A DNA stretch of 43,585 bases from Streptomyces sporangiiformans (GCF_005768555.2 NZ_VCHX02000120.1:1-43585); one strand, 5' to 3'. Counted from the stretch's first letter, positions 1-8,520 are shown. Translations and numbers: made by a program. Notes: generated by a model not told the origin, from the sequence alone.

Positions 1-1400
1 CGGCCGGGCCGGGCGGAGCCCGTGGGCCGCAGTCGCCCCAGCAGCCGGCGCAGCCCCCGCAGGGCAGGCCGGCGCCGGCCGGTGCCGCACCCGGTGCCCC
101 GCAGGGCCTCCAGGCCGCGGGTACGGGTGCGCCGCAGGGCTTCGACGACAGCGGCCGTCAGGACATGTTCAGCGGCGGCTTCAACGAGAGCGGCCGTCAG
201 GACACCTTCGGCGGCCGTGGCCCCGTACCGCCGCAGCAGCGCCCCGGCGGCAACGCCGAGCAGGGCCGTCCCCCGCGCAATCCGCAGCTGCCGCCGCCCG
301 GTGGTCCGCGTGCCGAGCTGCCCGGGGGCAACCCGCAGCCGCGCGTGCCCAGCTGGAGCGACGACAACGCGCAGCCGCCGGTGCCGCGCTCCTCGCCGGA
401 CGGCCCGCGCGGTCACGAGGAGCCCGAGGTCACCTCCTCCACGTCTCGTATGCCGCGCGCCGACGACCGCCAGGGGCCGGGCTCGACCGAGGAGTTCCCC
501 CGGATCGACGACCGGCAGGGTCCCGCCTCCACCAGCGAGTTCGCCCGGCCGGACTACGACGCTCCGCGTCCCGGGGCGGGCGCCCAGCAGGGCACCGGGC
601 AGTTCGTGCGCCCGGACGTGTTCGGTCCGCCGAATCCTTCCGCCCGGCAGAACCCTTCCAGCGGCCAGTTCGCCATGCCGCCCGGCCCCGACAGCCGTCA
701 GGACACCGGTGAGTTCCCCGCTCCCGCCAGGGCCGAGCGCCAGGACCCGGCGAGCACCGGGCAGTTCCCGGCACCGGACCAGGGCGAGCGCCAGGGTGGC
801 AACGGCACCGGCCAGTTCGAGCGCCCGGGGGCGGGCGGCGCCCGGCCGCCGCTGCAGCGTCCGCAGCCGCGTCGGCGTCCCTCGCTTCCCCCGCAGCCGC
901 AGCACGAGCCCGAGGCCCTGCCGCCGGCGACGGGTCCCGGCGACGGGCGTACGCCGCTGTACGACACCCTCGAGACCAACTGGTTCCACCACGCTCAGGA
1001 CAACGGTGACAACGGTGCCCAGAGCGAGTCCACCGCGCCCCAGGCCCCCTCTCCGGCTCCCGCGGCCCCGCCGCGCCCGGCGTCGGCACCGGCTCACACC
1101 GCCACGTCGTCCTGGCGCGCAACTCCCAACGACGAACTCGGCCGCCAGGCCGAGCGGGTACGCCAGCCCAGCGCGGGTGGCGTCACCGTCTCCGGCCTGC
1201 CGCGCCGAGTGCCCCGCGCCAACCTGGTCGCGGGCACGGCTCAGCAGCAACAGCACCAAAGCGGTCCGCAGGTCTCGCGTGCGCCCGATGACGTACGCGG
1301 CCGGCTGACCAATCTCCGACGGGGCATCCAGCAGGGTCGCCAGGCCGGTACCGGCCAGACCGGCAGCTTCCCCAGCCCCACTCACCAGCAGGAGCGTTAG
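1..1400 (+). CDS. cvnA: Conservon sensor-kinase-like protein CvnA, C-terminal part only
   Basis: The reading frame is open from base 3 to the stop at 1398-1400, so the window holds only the last ~465 codons. No catalytic domain is left in view. The visible part is a Pro/Gln/Gly-rich, presumably disordered tail with a recurring motif of the form RQ-x(2-6)-TG-[QE]-F (for example around 695-720, 745-765 and 790-825). It ends in a conserved box with GVTVSGLPRRVPRANLV and GPQVSRAPDDVRGRL, which recurs almost exactly at the end of the complete CvnA at 3230-6463. That match and the cvnB-cvnC-cvnD genes that follow identify it. In this family the missing N-terminal part is a membrane-bound nitrate-sensor-like domain with HAMP and HATPase domains. 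By gene order it would correspond to S. coelicolor cvnA1 (memory). Confidence 0.85.
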   Translation, partial: AGPGGARGPQSPQQPAQPPQGRPAPAGAAPGAPQGLQAAGTGAPQGFDDSGRQDMFSGGFNESGRQDTFGGRGPVPPQQRPGGNAEQGRPPRNPQLPPPGGPRAELPGGNPQPRVPSWSDDNAQPPVPRSSPDGPRGHEEPEVTSSTSRMPRADDRQGPGSTEEFPRIDDRQGPASTSEFARPDYDAPRPGAGAQQGTGQFVRPDVFGPPNPSARQNPSSGQFAMPPGPDSRQDTGEFPAPARAERQDPASTGQFPAPDQGERQGGNGTGQFERPGAGGARPPLQRPQPRRRPSLPPQPQHEPEALPPATGPGDGRTPLYDTLETNWFHHAQDNGDNGAQSESTAPQAPSPAPAAPPRPASAPAHTATSSWRATPNDELGRQAERVRQPSAGGVTVSGLPRRVPRANLVAGTAQQQQHQSGPQVSRAPDDVRGRLTNLRRGIQQGRQAGTGQTGSFPSPTHQQER

Positions 1401-1823
1401 TTGAGCCAGATGAGCCAAGCTGCACAGAACCTCAACTGGTTGATCACCAACTTCGTTGACAACACCCCCGGGGTGTCCCACACCGTCGTCGTCTCCGCCG
1501 ACGGACTGCTTCTGGCGATGTCCGAGGGTTTCCCGCGCGACCGCGCCGACCAGCTGGCGGCCGTCGCCTCCGGACTGACCTCGCTCACGGCCGGTGCCTC
1601 CCGGATCTTCGAGGGCGGCACCGTGGCCCAGACGGTGGTCGAGATGGAGCGGGGCTTCCTCTTCCTGATGTCCATCTCGGACGGATCGTCCCTCGCCGTC
1701 CTCTCCCACCCGGACTGCGACATCGGCCTCGTCGGCTACGAGATGGCACTGCTCGTGGACCGTGCGGGCGCCGTACTCACACCCGACCTGCGCGCAGAAC
1801 TGCAGGGCAGCCTGCTGCACTAG
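1401..1823 (+). CDS. cvnB: Conservon roadblock/LC7 protein CvnB
   Basis: A 140-aa roadblock/LC7-family protein, the type that regulates the small GTPase CvnD of the same conservon. The start is the TTG directly after the cvnA stop, because AGGAG at 1390-1394 lies six bases upstream; the ATG at 1410 is too far from it. The fold is seen in the alternating hydrophobic stretch from GVSHTVVVSADGLLLAMS through DQLAAVASGLTSLTAGASRIF and the strand FLFLMSISDGSSLAVL. It is nearly identical to the second copy at 6465-6887, differing mainly in the middle (HPDCDIGLVGYE versus HPEADIGLIGYE). It overlaps no neighbour but is tightly coupled to cvnA. No signal peptide or membrane segment: a cytosolic partner recruited to the CvnA complex. 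Confidence 0.93.
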   Translation: MSQMSQAAQNLNWLITNFVDNTPGVSHTVVVSADGLLLAMSEGFPRDRADQLAAVASGLTSLTAGASRIFEGGTVAQTVVEMERGFLFLMSISDGSSLAVLSHPDCDIGLVGYEMALLVDRAGAVLTPDLRAELQGSLLH

Positions 1824-1925
1824 ATCCCGGCACCACCGAACGCAAGACACCGTCCGGCCGCCACACTCCCCACCGGCCCTCATCAGACGGCACATGACCG
1901 ACTTGCTGTCCCGCCCGGAGGATTC

Positions 1926-2324
1926 ATGACCCCGCCCACCGCCTCTCACGATCCGTACGCAGAGCCGTACGGGGACGAGGGCGACCAGCCGCTGGTACGT
2001 CCGTATGCGATGACCGGCGGCCGGACCCGGCCGCGCTATCAGCTCGCGATCGAGGCGTTGATCAGCACCACGGCCGACCCCACTCAGCTCATGGGGCTGC
2101 TCCCCGAGCACCAGCGGATCTGCCATCTCTGCCGTGAGGTGAAGTCGGTCGCCGAGGTGTCGGCACTGCTGTCCATGCCACTGGGCGTGGCTCGCATTCT
2201 CGTCGCGGACCTCGCGGAAGCCGGTCTCGTCGCCATCCACCAGCCTGGTGGCGACGAGAGCAACGGCGGCGCTCCGGACGTGACACTGCTCGAAAGGGTG
2301 CTCAGTGGACTTCGCAAGCTCTGA
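1926..2324 (+). CDS. cvnC: Conservon DUF742 protein CvnC
   Basis: A 132-aa DUF742 protein. The ATG at 1926 has GGAGG five bases upstream. The conserved core starts at PLVRPYAMTGGRTRPRYQLA and contains the HQRICHLCREVKSVAEVSALL segment, which looks like a small winged-helix fold with a Cys pair. It ends in VTLLERVLSGLRKL, a tail shared with the second copy. The N-terminal extension is short (about 20 residues) compared with about 75 in the paralogue at 6982. The last 20 bases overlap the cvnD start at 2305, so the two genes are translationally coupled. The molecular role of DUF742 proteins is not well defined; they bind the other conservon parts. Confidence 0.92.
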   Translation: MTPPTASHDPYAEPYGDEGDQPLVRPYAMTGGRTRPRYQLAIEALISTTADPTQLMGLLPEHQRICHLCREVKSVAEVSALLSMPLGVARILVADLAEAGLVAIHQPGGDESNGGAPDVTLLERVLSGLRKL

Positions 2325-2880
2325 CGGAGGGCGGGCGACCACCTCCGCGAAGATTGTGGTGGCGGGTGGCTTCGGCGTGGGCAAGACCACGTTCGTCGGG
2401 GCCGTCTCGGAGATCAACCCGCTGCGTACCGAGGCCGTGATGACGTCCGCGTCCGCGGGCATCGACGACCTCACCCACACCGGAGACAAGACGACGACCA
2501 CCGTCGCCATGGACTTCGGCCGCATCACCCTGGACCAGGACCTGATCCTCTACCTGTTCGGCACACCCGGCCAGGACCGCTTCTGGTTCATGTGGGACGA
2601 CCTGGTACGCGGCGCCATCGGCGCCGTGGTCCTGGTGGACACCCGCCGTCTCGCCGACTGCTTCCCCGCCGTCGACTACTTCGAGAACAGTGGCCTGCCC
2701 TTCGTCATCGCCCTCAACGGCTTCGACGGGCACCAGCCCTACACGCCCGAAGAGGTCCGCGAGGCATTGCAGATCGGCCCGGACGCCCCCATCATCACGA
2801 CGGACGCCCGGCACCGGGCGGATGCCAAGAGCGCGCTGATCACGCTGGTCGAGCACGCGCTCATGGCACGGCTGCGGTAG
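2305..2880 (+). CDS. cvnD: Conservon Ras-like GTPase CvnD
   Basis: A 191-aa small GTPase of the actinobacterial conservon type. The GTG start at 2305 lies inside cvnC. G1/Walker A is GGFGVGKTT (about residues 19-27), the switch region carries the TT pair in GDKTTTTVAMDFGRI, and G3 is the variant FGTPGQDRF. The NKxD element is replaced by ALNGFDG, which is usual in this subgroup. It is thought to be the output switch of the conservon, cycling GDP/GTP under control of CvnA and CvnB. About 194 bases of its centre (2356-2549) are identical to the cvnD paralogue at 7559 apart from one silent change; see findings. Confidence 0.94.
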   Translation: MDFASSDGGRATTSAKIVVAGGFGVGKTTFVGAVSEINPLRTEAVMTSASAGIDDLTHTGDKTTTTVAMDFGRITLDQDLILYLFGTPGQDRFWFMWDDLVRGAIGAVVLVDTRRLADCFPAVDYFENSGLPFVIALNGFDGHQPYTPEEVREALQIGPDAPIITTDARHRADAKSALITLVEHALMARLR

Positions 2881-3038
2881 CGCGCAAGTCGGCCATGGTA
2901 TACGGCAGTTGTCGTAGAAGCACCGGAGCCGGCTGTGCGCTTTGACACGGTCGGCCAGGGTGTTCATAACGTTTCGACAGAGATATTCGGTGGTACCGAC
3001 ACGCGTCGCGGTCGTCTGGTGCCGCTGTGCTCACAAAC

Positions 3039-3058
3039 GCCCCGTCTTTTGACGGGGC
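3039..3058 (+). terminator. Terminator after the first conservon
   Basis: Perfect 8-bp stem GCCCCGTC / GACGGGGC around a TTTT loop, followed by a pyrimidine-rich stretch (tcgctcttta). It lies 160 bases after the cvnD stop and ends the first conservon. The rest of the 2881-3229 gap holds no convincing gene. A second hairpin, CTCGGAA/TTCCGAG at 3096-3116, sits between this terminator and the next cvnA and may be part of its leader. Confidence 0.7.
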
Positions 3059-3229
3059 TCGCTCTTTATGACCGTTTTATCTGGGGCTTACACAGCTCGG
3101 AATCCTTGGTTCCGAGTGTTTGGACCAGCACAGGCTGACGTGCTGGAATGCCTGAACTGCCCGGTAGTCAAGGGCCGGAAGACACACGCGGCACAACGTA
3201 GGTGCCGACGCCGAGAGGTTGTTGGTCGA

Positions 3230-6200
3230 GTGAGGCGAAGCAAGAACGGTCCCGAGCCGTCGGCACGGGGCAACTTCACCCCGCCGCCGCGCGGAGCGGC
3301 ACCCACAAACGTGCCCGGCTCGGAGCCGGCGGCACCACCTGCGTCCAGCGGCGGCCGTTTCTCTCCGCGTAACTGGCGCGTACCGACCAGACTGAATGCC
3401 ATCCTGCTCATACCCGTGCTGGTCGGCCTCGTCATGGGCGGCTTCCAGGTGAAGGGCTCCATCGACACCTGGAACGAGGCGAAGGACGCCGAGAAGATCG
3501 CGGGGATCGTGGCCTCCGCCTCGGAGTACGCCGCCGCCCTGCTCAATGAGCGTGACCTGTCCGCCGAGCCGCTCCTGGACGGCGAGCAGAACGACGACGA
3601 CAAGGTTGTCGAGCGGGTCCGCGCCACGACCGACGAGAAGGCCGCCGCCTTCCACGAGTCCGTCAAGGGCATGCCCTCCGGCTACGGCCTGGAGCGCCGG
3701 CTCGCCCTCGTGGAGAAGGCCGAGCCGCAGCTCGAGAACCTGCGCAAGGCGGCGTACACCACCGCGATGGATCCGGTGAAGACCGAAGAGGGCTACGTCG
3801 CCGTCGAGCACTACCTGCTGGAGTTCTCCAACGAGCTCGGCCTGGGCACCGGCAACATCACCAGCTACGGCCGCACCGTGTACGCCGTCGCCCTGGCCAA
3901 GGGCGCCGCCTCGCTGCAGCGGTCGATCGGCATGCACCTGCTCGTCAAGCCCAGCGACAACGAGACGATCTACAACCAGCAGCGCGTCGCGTTCACCTCG
4001 TACGCCTACCTGGAGAACATCGCCATCCAGGAGTACGTCTCCGGCGGTACTCAGCAGGACGCCGACCGGCTCAAGGCCGTCATGGCGCAGAAGACGAAGG
4101 AAGGCCAGCTGAAGGTCGCCGACGCCAAGCGCCAGGCCGAGGCGGCGGGCAGGGACTTCGTGACCCCGCCCTCCCTGAAGAAGATGGTCCAGGGCGTCGC
4201 CGCGGAGCAGCCCGCGGCGCTGGCCGAGAAGGGCGTCACCCCGGCGACCTGGATGGCCGCGTCCACCGCCAAGTTCGACGGCTACGACGAGATCGAGTCC
4301 GACCTCATCGGCCGGGCCGTCGCCGACGCGGGCCAGATCGCTTCCGACGCCCAGCGGGACGCCATCGTCAACGGCGCCATCGTCATCGTCGCCCTGCTCG
4401 CCGCGTTCATCATCGCCAGTCTCATGGCCCGCCAGATGAGCCGCTCCATGCGCCAGCTGCGCAACGCCGCCTTCGGCATCGCCGAGCAGCGCCTGCCGAT
4501 GCTGGTCGACCAGCTCTCGCGCACCGACCCCGGCCGGGTCGACACCCGGGTCGCGCCCATCCCGATCTCCTCCACGGACGAGATCGGCGAGGTCGCCCGC
4601 GCCTTCGACCAGGTCCACCGCGAGGCCGTACGACTGGCCGCCGAGCAGGCCCTGCTGCGGGGCAACATCAACGCGATCTTCACCAACCTCTCGCGCCGCA
4701 ACCAGTCCCTGATCGAGGGCCAGCTGACCCTGATCACCGACCTGGAGAACAACGAGGCCGACCCGGACCAGCTGGAGAACCTCTTCAAGCTGGACCACCT
4801 GGCCACCCGTATGCGCCGCAACGGCGAGAACCTCCTCGTGCTCGCCGGCGAGGAGCCCGGCCGCCGCTGGGACCAGCCGGTGCCGCTCGTGGACGTGCTG
4901 CGTGCCGCCTCCTCCGAGGTGGAGCAGTACGAGCGCATCGAGCTCTCCGGCGTCCCGGAGGCCGAGATCCACGGCCGCGCCGTGACCGACCTCGTGCACC
5001 TGCTCGCCGAGCTCCTGGAGAACGCCACCACGTTCTCCTCGCCGCAGACCAAGGTCCGCGTCACCGCGACCCGTCTCCCCGACGGCCGTGTGATGGTCGA
5101 GATCCACGACAAGGGCATCGGCCTCACCGCCGAGGACTTCGCGGACATCAACCACAAGCTGGCCAACCCGCCGACCGTCGACGCCGCGATCTCGCAGCGC
5201 ATGGGCCTGTTCGTGGTCGGCCGGCTGTCCGACCGGCACGGCATCCGCGTGCAGCTGCGTCCCTCCGGCGAGCAGGCCGGTACGACCTCGCTCGTCATGC
5301 TTCCCGATGTCATCACCCACGGTGGCGGCGGCGAGCACCAGTCCCAGGGCGACGAGTTCACGGTCTCGCAGATCATCCCGGAGCAGCAGTCCTTCCAGGG
5401 CGAGAACTTCCAGGGCCCGCCGATGCGCACGGCCGCCGAGCTGGGCTTCGACGACAGCCGCTACGCCGACGTCCCGGACGACATACGGGAGCTGGACCCC
5501 GTCGGCCGCTCGCTGATGCGTGAGGAGCGCCGCGCAGCCCTGGAGTCCCAGTCACAGGACACTCCGGAGCTCGAGGCCTCGTCCTACCGCGACGAGTTCG
5601 ACTCGCAGCGCGGCTACAACGACGGGCAGTCCGGCTACGACGGGCAGTCCGGCTACAACACCGAGCAGCCCGCCTACGACGACGGGCAGCCCTACGAGAA
5701 CGCCTCCGGCGCCTACCCCGAGCAGCCTGCGTACGACCACCAGCAGACGGCGTACGGGGAGCAGCAGCAGACGGCGTACGACGAGACGTACTTCCCGTCG
5801 AACGGCGGTTATCCGGAACCCACCTATGCGGAGCCGGTCCAGGAGGACCAGCCGACGGCCCACGGATCCCCTCAGGAAAGGTTCTCGGCCTTCGAAGACC
5901 AGTCCTACCAGGACGACTGGCCGCAGCAGGACGAGTACCGGAACGGGTATCGATCCGAGTACGCTCCGGAAACGGAATCCGCGCAGGCCGCTGACGTGGC
6001 GGACCAGGACCGCGTAGGCTTCGACCGTCCGGGACCGGCCCCCTCCGCCGCTCACGATCTCACCGACGCCGGGCTTCCGCGCCGCGGTTCACCCGCGAGC
6101 GGCGCGGGCGGCCGGCCGACCGTGAGCCAGGATGCGCCGGCCACCGCGGACAGCACCAGCAATGGCGCCGGTGACTGGCGGTCGGCCAACGACCAGCGGT

Positions 6201-6463
6201 GGCAGCGCGCCGAGCAGCTGAAGAAGCCCAAGGCGGGCGGGGTCACCTCCTCCGGCCTGCCGCGGCGGGTACCCAAGGCCAATCTGGTCGAGGGCACCGC
6301 CGAGTCGACCTCACAGGGCGGCCCGCAGGTCTCCCGCGCCCCGGAAGACGTCCGGGGCAGGCTGAGCAACCTGCGCCGGGGCGTCCAGCGGGGACGCAAC
6401 GCAGGAAGTGACACGAACGGCCAGGGCTTCGGTCCTGACAGCACCTACAACCAGGAGCGTTAG
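3230..6463 (+). CDS. cvnA: Conservon sensor-kinase-like protein CvnA, complete
   Basis: A 1077-aa membrane protein. The GTG at 3230 is chosen because the basic start VRRSKNGPEPSARG fits the family and the longer open frame back to 3068 reads as non-coding. Order: basic cytoplasmic N-terminus; membrane segment at about 54-74 (LNAILLIPVLVGLVMGGFQV); extracytoplasmic nitrate/nitrite-sensor-like helical domain to about 378; membrane segment at about 380-402; HAMP; dimerisation helices at about 483-545; HATPase with N-box LLAELLENATTFS (about 588-600), G1 HDKGIGLT (about 625) and MGLFVVGRLSDRHG (about 658). The tail from about 710 is disordered, with Tyr/Gln/Gly repeats (GYNDGQSGYDGQSGYN), and ends in the box shared with the upstream CvnA. 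No receiver domain or partner regulator gene follows, as usual for conservons. By position it resembles cvnA2 (memory). Confidence 0.93.
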   Translation: MRRSKNGPEPSARGNFTPPPRGAAPTNVPGSEPAAPPASSGGRFSPRNWRVPTRLNAILLIPVLVGLVMGGFQVKGSIDTWNEAKDAEKIAGIVASASEYAAALLNERDLSAEPLLDGEQNDDDKVVERVRATTDEKAAAFHESVKGMPSGYGLERRLALVEKAEPQLENLRKAAYTTAMDPVKTEEGYVAVEHYLLEFSNELGLGTGNITSYGRTVYAVALAKGAASLQRSIGMHLLVKPSDNETIYNQQRVAFTSYAYLENIAIQEYVSGGTQQDADRLKAVMAQKTKEGQLKVADAKRQAEAAGRDFVTPPSLKKMVQGVAAEQPAALAEKGVTPATWMAASTAKFDGYDEIESDLIGRAVADAGQIASDAQRDAIVNGAIVIVALLAAFIIASLMARQMSRSMRQLRNAAFGIAEQRLPMLVDQLSRTDPGRVDTRVAPIPISSTDEIGEVARAFDQVHREAVRLAAEQALLRGNINAIFTNLSRRNQSLIEGQLTLITDLENNEADPDQLENLFKLDHLATRMRRNGENLLVLAGEEPGRRWDQPVPLVDVLRAASSEVEQYERIELSGVPEAEIHGRAVTDLVHLLAELLENATTFSSPQTKVRVTATRLPDGRVMVEIHDKGIGLTAEDFADINHKLANPPTVDAAISQRMGLFVVGRLSDRHGIRVQLRPSGEQAGTTSLVMLPDVITHGGGGEHQSQGDEFTVSQIIPEQQSFQGENFQGPPMRTAAELGFDDSRYADVPDDIRELDPVGRSLMREERRAALESQSQDTPELEASSYRDEFDSQRGYNDGQSGYDGQSGYNTEQPAYDDGQPYENASGAYPEQPAYDHQQTAYGEQQQTAYDETYFPSNGGYPEPTYAEPVQEDQPTAHGSPQERFSAFEDQSYQDDWPQQDEYRNGYRSEYAPETESAQAADVADQDRVGFDRPGPAPSAAHDLTDAGLPRRGSPASGAGGRPTVSQDAPATADSTSNGAGDWRSANDQRWQRAEQLKKPKAGGVTSSGLPRRVPKANLVEGTAESTSQGGPQVSRAPEDVRGRLSNLRRGVQRGRNAGSDTNGQGFGPDSTYNQER

Positions 6464-6464
6464 T

Positions 6465-6887
6465 GTGAGCCCGATGAGCCAGGCGGCGCAGAACCTGAAC
6501 TGGTTGATCACCAACTTCGTGGACAACACCCCCGGGGTGTCTCACACGGTGGTGGTCTCCGCCGACGGACTCCTTCTGGCGATGTCCGAAGGTTTCCCGC
6601 GCGACCGCGCCGACCAGCTGGCGGCCGTCGCGTCGGGTCTTACCTCGCTGACCGCGGGCGCGTCCCGGATCTTCGAGGGCGGGAGCGTGAACCAGACAGT
6701 TGTGGAGATGGAGCGAGGATTCCTCTTCATCATGTCCATTTCCGACGGTTCGTCGCTCGCTGTTCTCGCGCATCCGGAAGCGGACATCGGTCTCATCGGT
6801 TACGAGATGGCGCTTTTGGTGGACCGTGCCGGTACGGTCCTGACGCCGGATCTGCGTGCGGAGCTCCAGGGGAGCCTTCTCAACTAG
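6465..6887 (+). CDS. cvnB: Conservon roadblock/LC7 protein CvnB, second copy
   Basis: A 140-aa roadblock/LC7 protein, the expected regulator of the CvnD GTPase at 7559. The GTG at 6465 starts two bases after the cvnA stop and has AGGAG at 6453-6457 at proper spacing; the ATG at 6474 (MSQAAQNL) is the alternative. It matches the first copy over its full length in protein, but the DNA shows many silent differences, so the duplication is not recent in this gene. No signal or membrane segment. Confidence 0.93.
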   Translation: MSPMSQAAQNLNWLITNFVDNTPGVSHTVVVSADGLLLAMSEGFPRDRADQLAAVASGLTSLTAGASRIFEGGSVNQTVVEMERGFLFIMSISDGSSLAVLAHPEADIGLIGYEMALLVDRAGTVLTPDLRAELQGSLLN

Positions 6888-6981
6888 CAGACAACAGTGC
6901 GTTTTGGCGCCCCGTGGCCGTAAGGTTTCGGGACGCGGCTTCCACAGTGATGGGTGCCCGGCAATGTCGGAGGAGGAGAAA

Positions 6982-7578
6982 GTGGCAACACCCCCAGGCA
7001 GTTCGTCTTCGGGCAACTGGTCTTACGGTCCTGGCCAGGGCCAGGGCCAGGGTGACGGTTCGCAGAACCCGAACCGGTACAACTTCCCCTCCGCGCCGAG
7101 CCACCGGCGGCAGCAGCCGTACGCGCCCCAGGGCCCTCAGGGCCCTGGTCCGTCGCCGTACGACCAGCCGTCGGCGCCGCGCATCCAGCCCATGCAGCCG
7201 CAGCGCCGCTCCCCTGAGCCGTCGCCCGCCGGGGCGTCGAACCCCCTGGTGCGCCCGTACGCCATGACGGGCGGTCGTACCAGGCCCCGCTACCAGCTCG
7301 CCATCGAGGCGCTGGTGCACACCACCGCACAGCCGCACCAGATGCAGGGCCAGTTGCCCGAGCATCAGCGGATCTGCAACCTCTGCCGGGAGATCAAGTC
7401 GGTGGCCGAGATCTCGGCCCTGCTCACCATCCCTCTCGGCGTGGCCAGGATTCTCGTCGCCGACTTGGCGGAGGCGGGCCTGGTCGCCATCCATCAGCCC
7501 GGCGGCGACGAGAACGCCGGCGGCCAGCCAGACGTGACACTGCTCGAAAGGGTGCTCAGTGGACTTCGCAAGCTCTAG
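6982..7578 (+). CDS. cvnC: Conservon DUF742 protein CvnC, second copy
   Basis: A 198-aa DUF742 protein. The GTG at 6982 is preferred over the in-frame ATG at 6964 because a strong GGAGGAGGAG lies just before it. Residues 1 to about 80 are a low-complexity Gln/Pro/Gly-rich extension (GPGQGQGQGDGSQ, then PYAPQGPQGPGPSPYDQ). The conserved core then runs from NPLVRPYAMTGGRTRPRYQL to the end, including the RICNLCREIKSVAEISALL segment. The extension is the main difference from the shorter paralogue at 1926 and could give the two conservons different partners. The 3' end overlaps cvnD by 20 bases. Confidence 0.92.
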   Translation: MATPPGSSSSGNWSYGPGQGQGQGDGSQNPNRYNFPSAPSHRRQQPYAPQGPQGPGPSPYDQPSAPRIQPMQPQRRSPEPSPAGASNPLVRPYAMTGGRTRPRYQLAIEALVHTTAQPHQMQGQLPEHQRICNLCREIKSVAEISALLTIPLGVARILVADLAEAGLVAIHQPGGDENAGGQPDVTLLERVLSGLRKL

Positions 7579-8140
7579 CGGCGGTCCTTCCCGCTCCACC
7601 ACCTCGGCGAAGATCGTGGTGGCGGGTGGCTTCGGCGTGGGCAAGACCACGTTCGTCGGGGCCGTCTCGGAGATCAACCCGCTGCGTACCGAGGCCGTCA
7701 TGACGTCCGCGTCCGCGGGCATCGACGACCTCACCCACACCGGAGACAAGACGACGACCACCGTCGCCATGGACTTCGGCCGCATCACCCTGGACCAGGA
7801 CCTGATCCTGTACCTCTTCGGTACGCCCGGCCAGGACCGCTTCTGGTTCATGTGGGACGACCTCGTGCGCGGCGCCATCGGCGCGATCGTCCTGGTGGAC
7901 ACCCGCCGTCTCGCCGACTGCTTCCCCGCCGTCGACTACTTCGAGAACAGCGGCCTGCCCTTCGTCATCGCCCTCAACGGCTTCGACGGAAACCAGCCGT
8001 ACAACCCGGACGAGGTCCGCGAGGCGCTCCAGATCGGCCCGGACACCCCGATCATCACGACGGACGCCCGGCACCGCGCGGACGCCAAGTCGGCGCTCAT
8101 CACGCTCGTGGAGCACGCCCTGATGGCCCGCCTCCGTTAG
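7559..8140 (+). CDS. cvnD: Conservon Ras-like GTPase CvnD, second copy
   Basis: A 193-aa small GTPase; the GTG start at 7559 lies inside cvnC. Same motifs as the first copy: GGFGVGKTT, GDKTTTT switch, FGTPGQDRF, ALNGFDG. It differs from the paralogue mostly in a two-residue insert near the start (SSSGGPSRSTTSAK) and in a few residues after GFDG (GNQPYNPDEV versus GHQPYTPEEV). Presumed GTP-dependent output of the second conservon; followed at once by a strong terminator. Confidence 0.94.
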   Translation: MDFASSSGGPSRSTTSAKIVVAGGFGVGKTTFVGAVSEINPLRTEAVMTSASAGIDDLTHTGDKTTTTVAMDFGRITLDQDLILYLFGTPGQDRFWFMWDDLVRGAIGAIVLVDTRRLADCFPAVDYFENSGLPFVIALNGFDGNQPYNPDEVREALQIGPDTPIITTDARHRADAKSALITLVEHALMARLR

Positions 8141-8154
8141 GCACGCGTCGTCGG

Positions 8155-8195
8155 CAAAGGGCGGGCCGCTCCCCTCGGGAGTGGCCCGCCCTTTG
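8155..8195 (+). terminator. Strong terminator of the second conservon
   Basis: A long hairpin: 13-bp outer stem CAAAGGGCGGGCC / GGCCCGCCCTTTG with an inner CTCCC/GGGAG stem, followed by TTTCC. It starts 15 bases after the cvnD stop. Confidence 0.85.
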
Positions 8196-8231
8196 TTTCC
8201 GCAGCGACGGTCGCGAACCCGCCGAGGCATG

Positions 8232-8265
8232 CGAAGGGCCCCCTCCGGGAGGAGGGGGCCCTTCG
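8232..8265 (-). terminator. Terminator of the accB-accE operon
   Basis: A perfect 15-bp stem CGAAGGGCCCCCTCC / GGAGGGGGCCCTTCG with a GGGA loop, ten bases beyond the accE stop. With the hairpin at 8155-8195 it insulates two convergent operons. Confidence 0.75.
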
Positions 8266-8274
8266 ACGCTCGGC

Positions 8275-8463
8275 TCAGCGCCAGCTGTGGGGCGCCCGGA
8301 ACCCGGGCTCGCGCTCCAGGCGGCGCCAACCGGCCTTGGAGCGCCCCCGGTGGGCCGGAGACGCGGGGGCGGCCGCGGCACGGGCCAGGAGGATGGCCGT
8401 GATGGCGGCGACTTCCTCGGGCTCGGCGTGGCCCTTCTCGACGCGAATATCAGGCGTGGTCAT
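8275..8463 (-). CDS. accE: Acyl-CoA carboxylase epsilon subunit AccE
   Basis: A 62-aa protein starting MTTPDIRVEKGHAEPEEVAA and containing AAITAILLARAA and a Trp-ending tail (GFRAPHSWR). This is the pattern of the small epsilon subunits of actinobacterial acyl-CoA carboxylases, which stabilise and stimulate the carboxyltransferase complex. It follows accB by 57 bases on the same strand, with GGAG about ten bases before the ATG, and ends at a strong terminator. The third subunit (biotinylated alpha chain) is not in the window. Confidence 0.88.
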   Translation of the reverse strand: MTTPDIRVEKGHAEPEEVAAITAILLARAAAAPASPAHRGRSKAGWRRLEREPGFRAPHSWR

Positions 8464-8520
8464 AGGTGTCAGTCTCCGTGAGAGAGAGGTCCGCGGGGTT
8501 GCCGCGATGGGTCCGCCGGG

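Noticed and set aside
3039..3116. A riboswitch between the two conservons
   Set aside because: Two simple hairpins only; no conserved aptamer pattern that I can recognise.
3077..5338. A 753-codon open frame antisense to cvnA
   Set aside because: It mirrors the G/C third positions of the real gene, has no ribosome site, and its translation is a low-complexity Val/Gly/Asp/Leu mix without any domain.
6856..6981. N-terminal extension of the second CvnC from 6856 or 6964
   Set aside because: The strong GGAGGAGGAG ribosome site points to the GTG at 6982; the upstream residues read as translated non-coding sequence and overlap cvnB.
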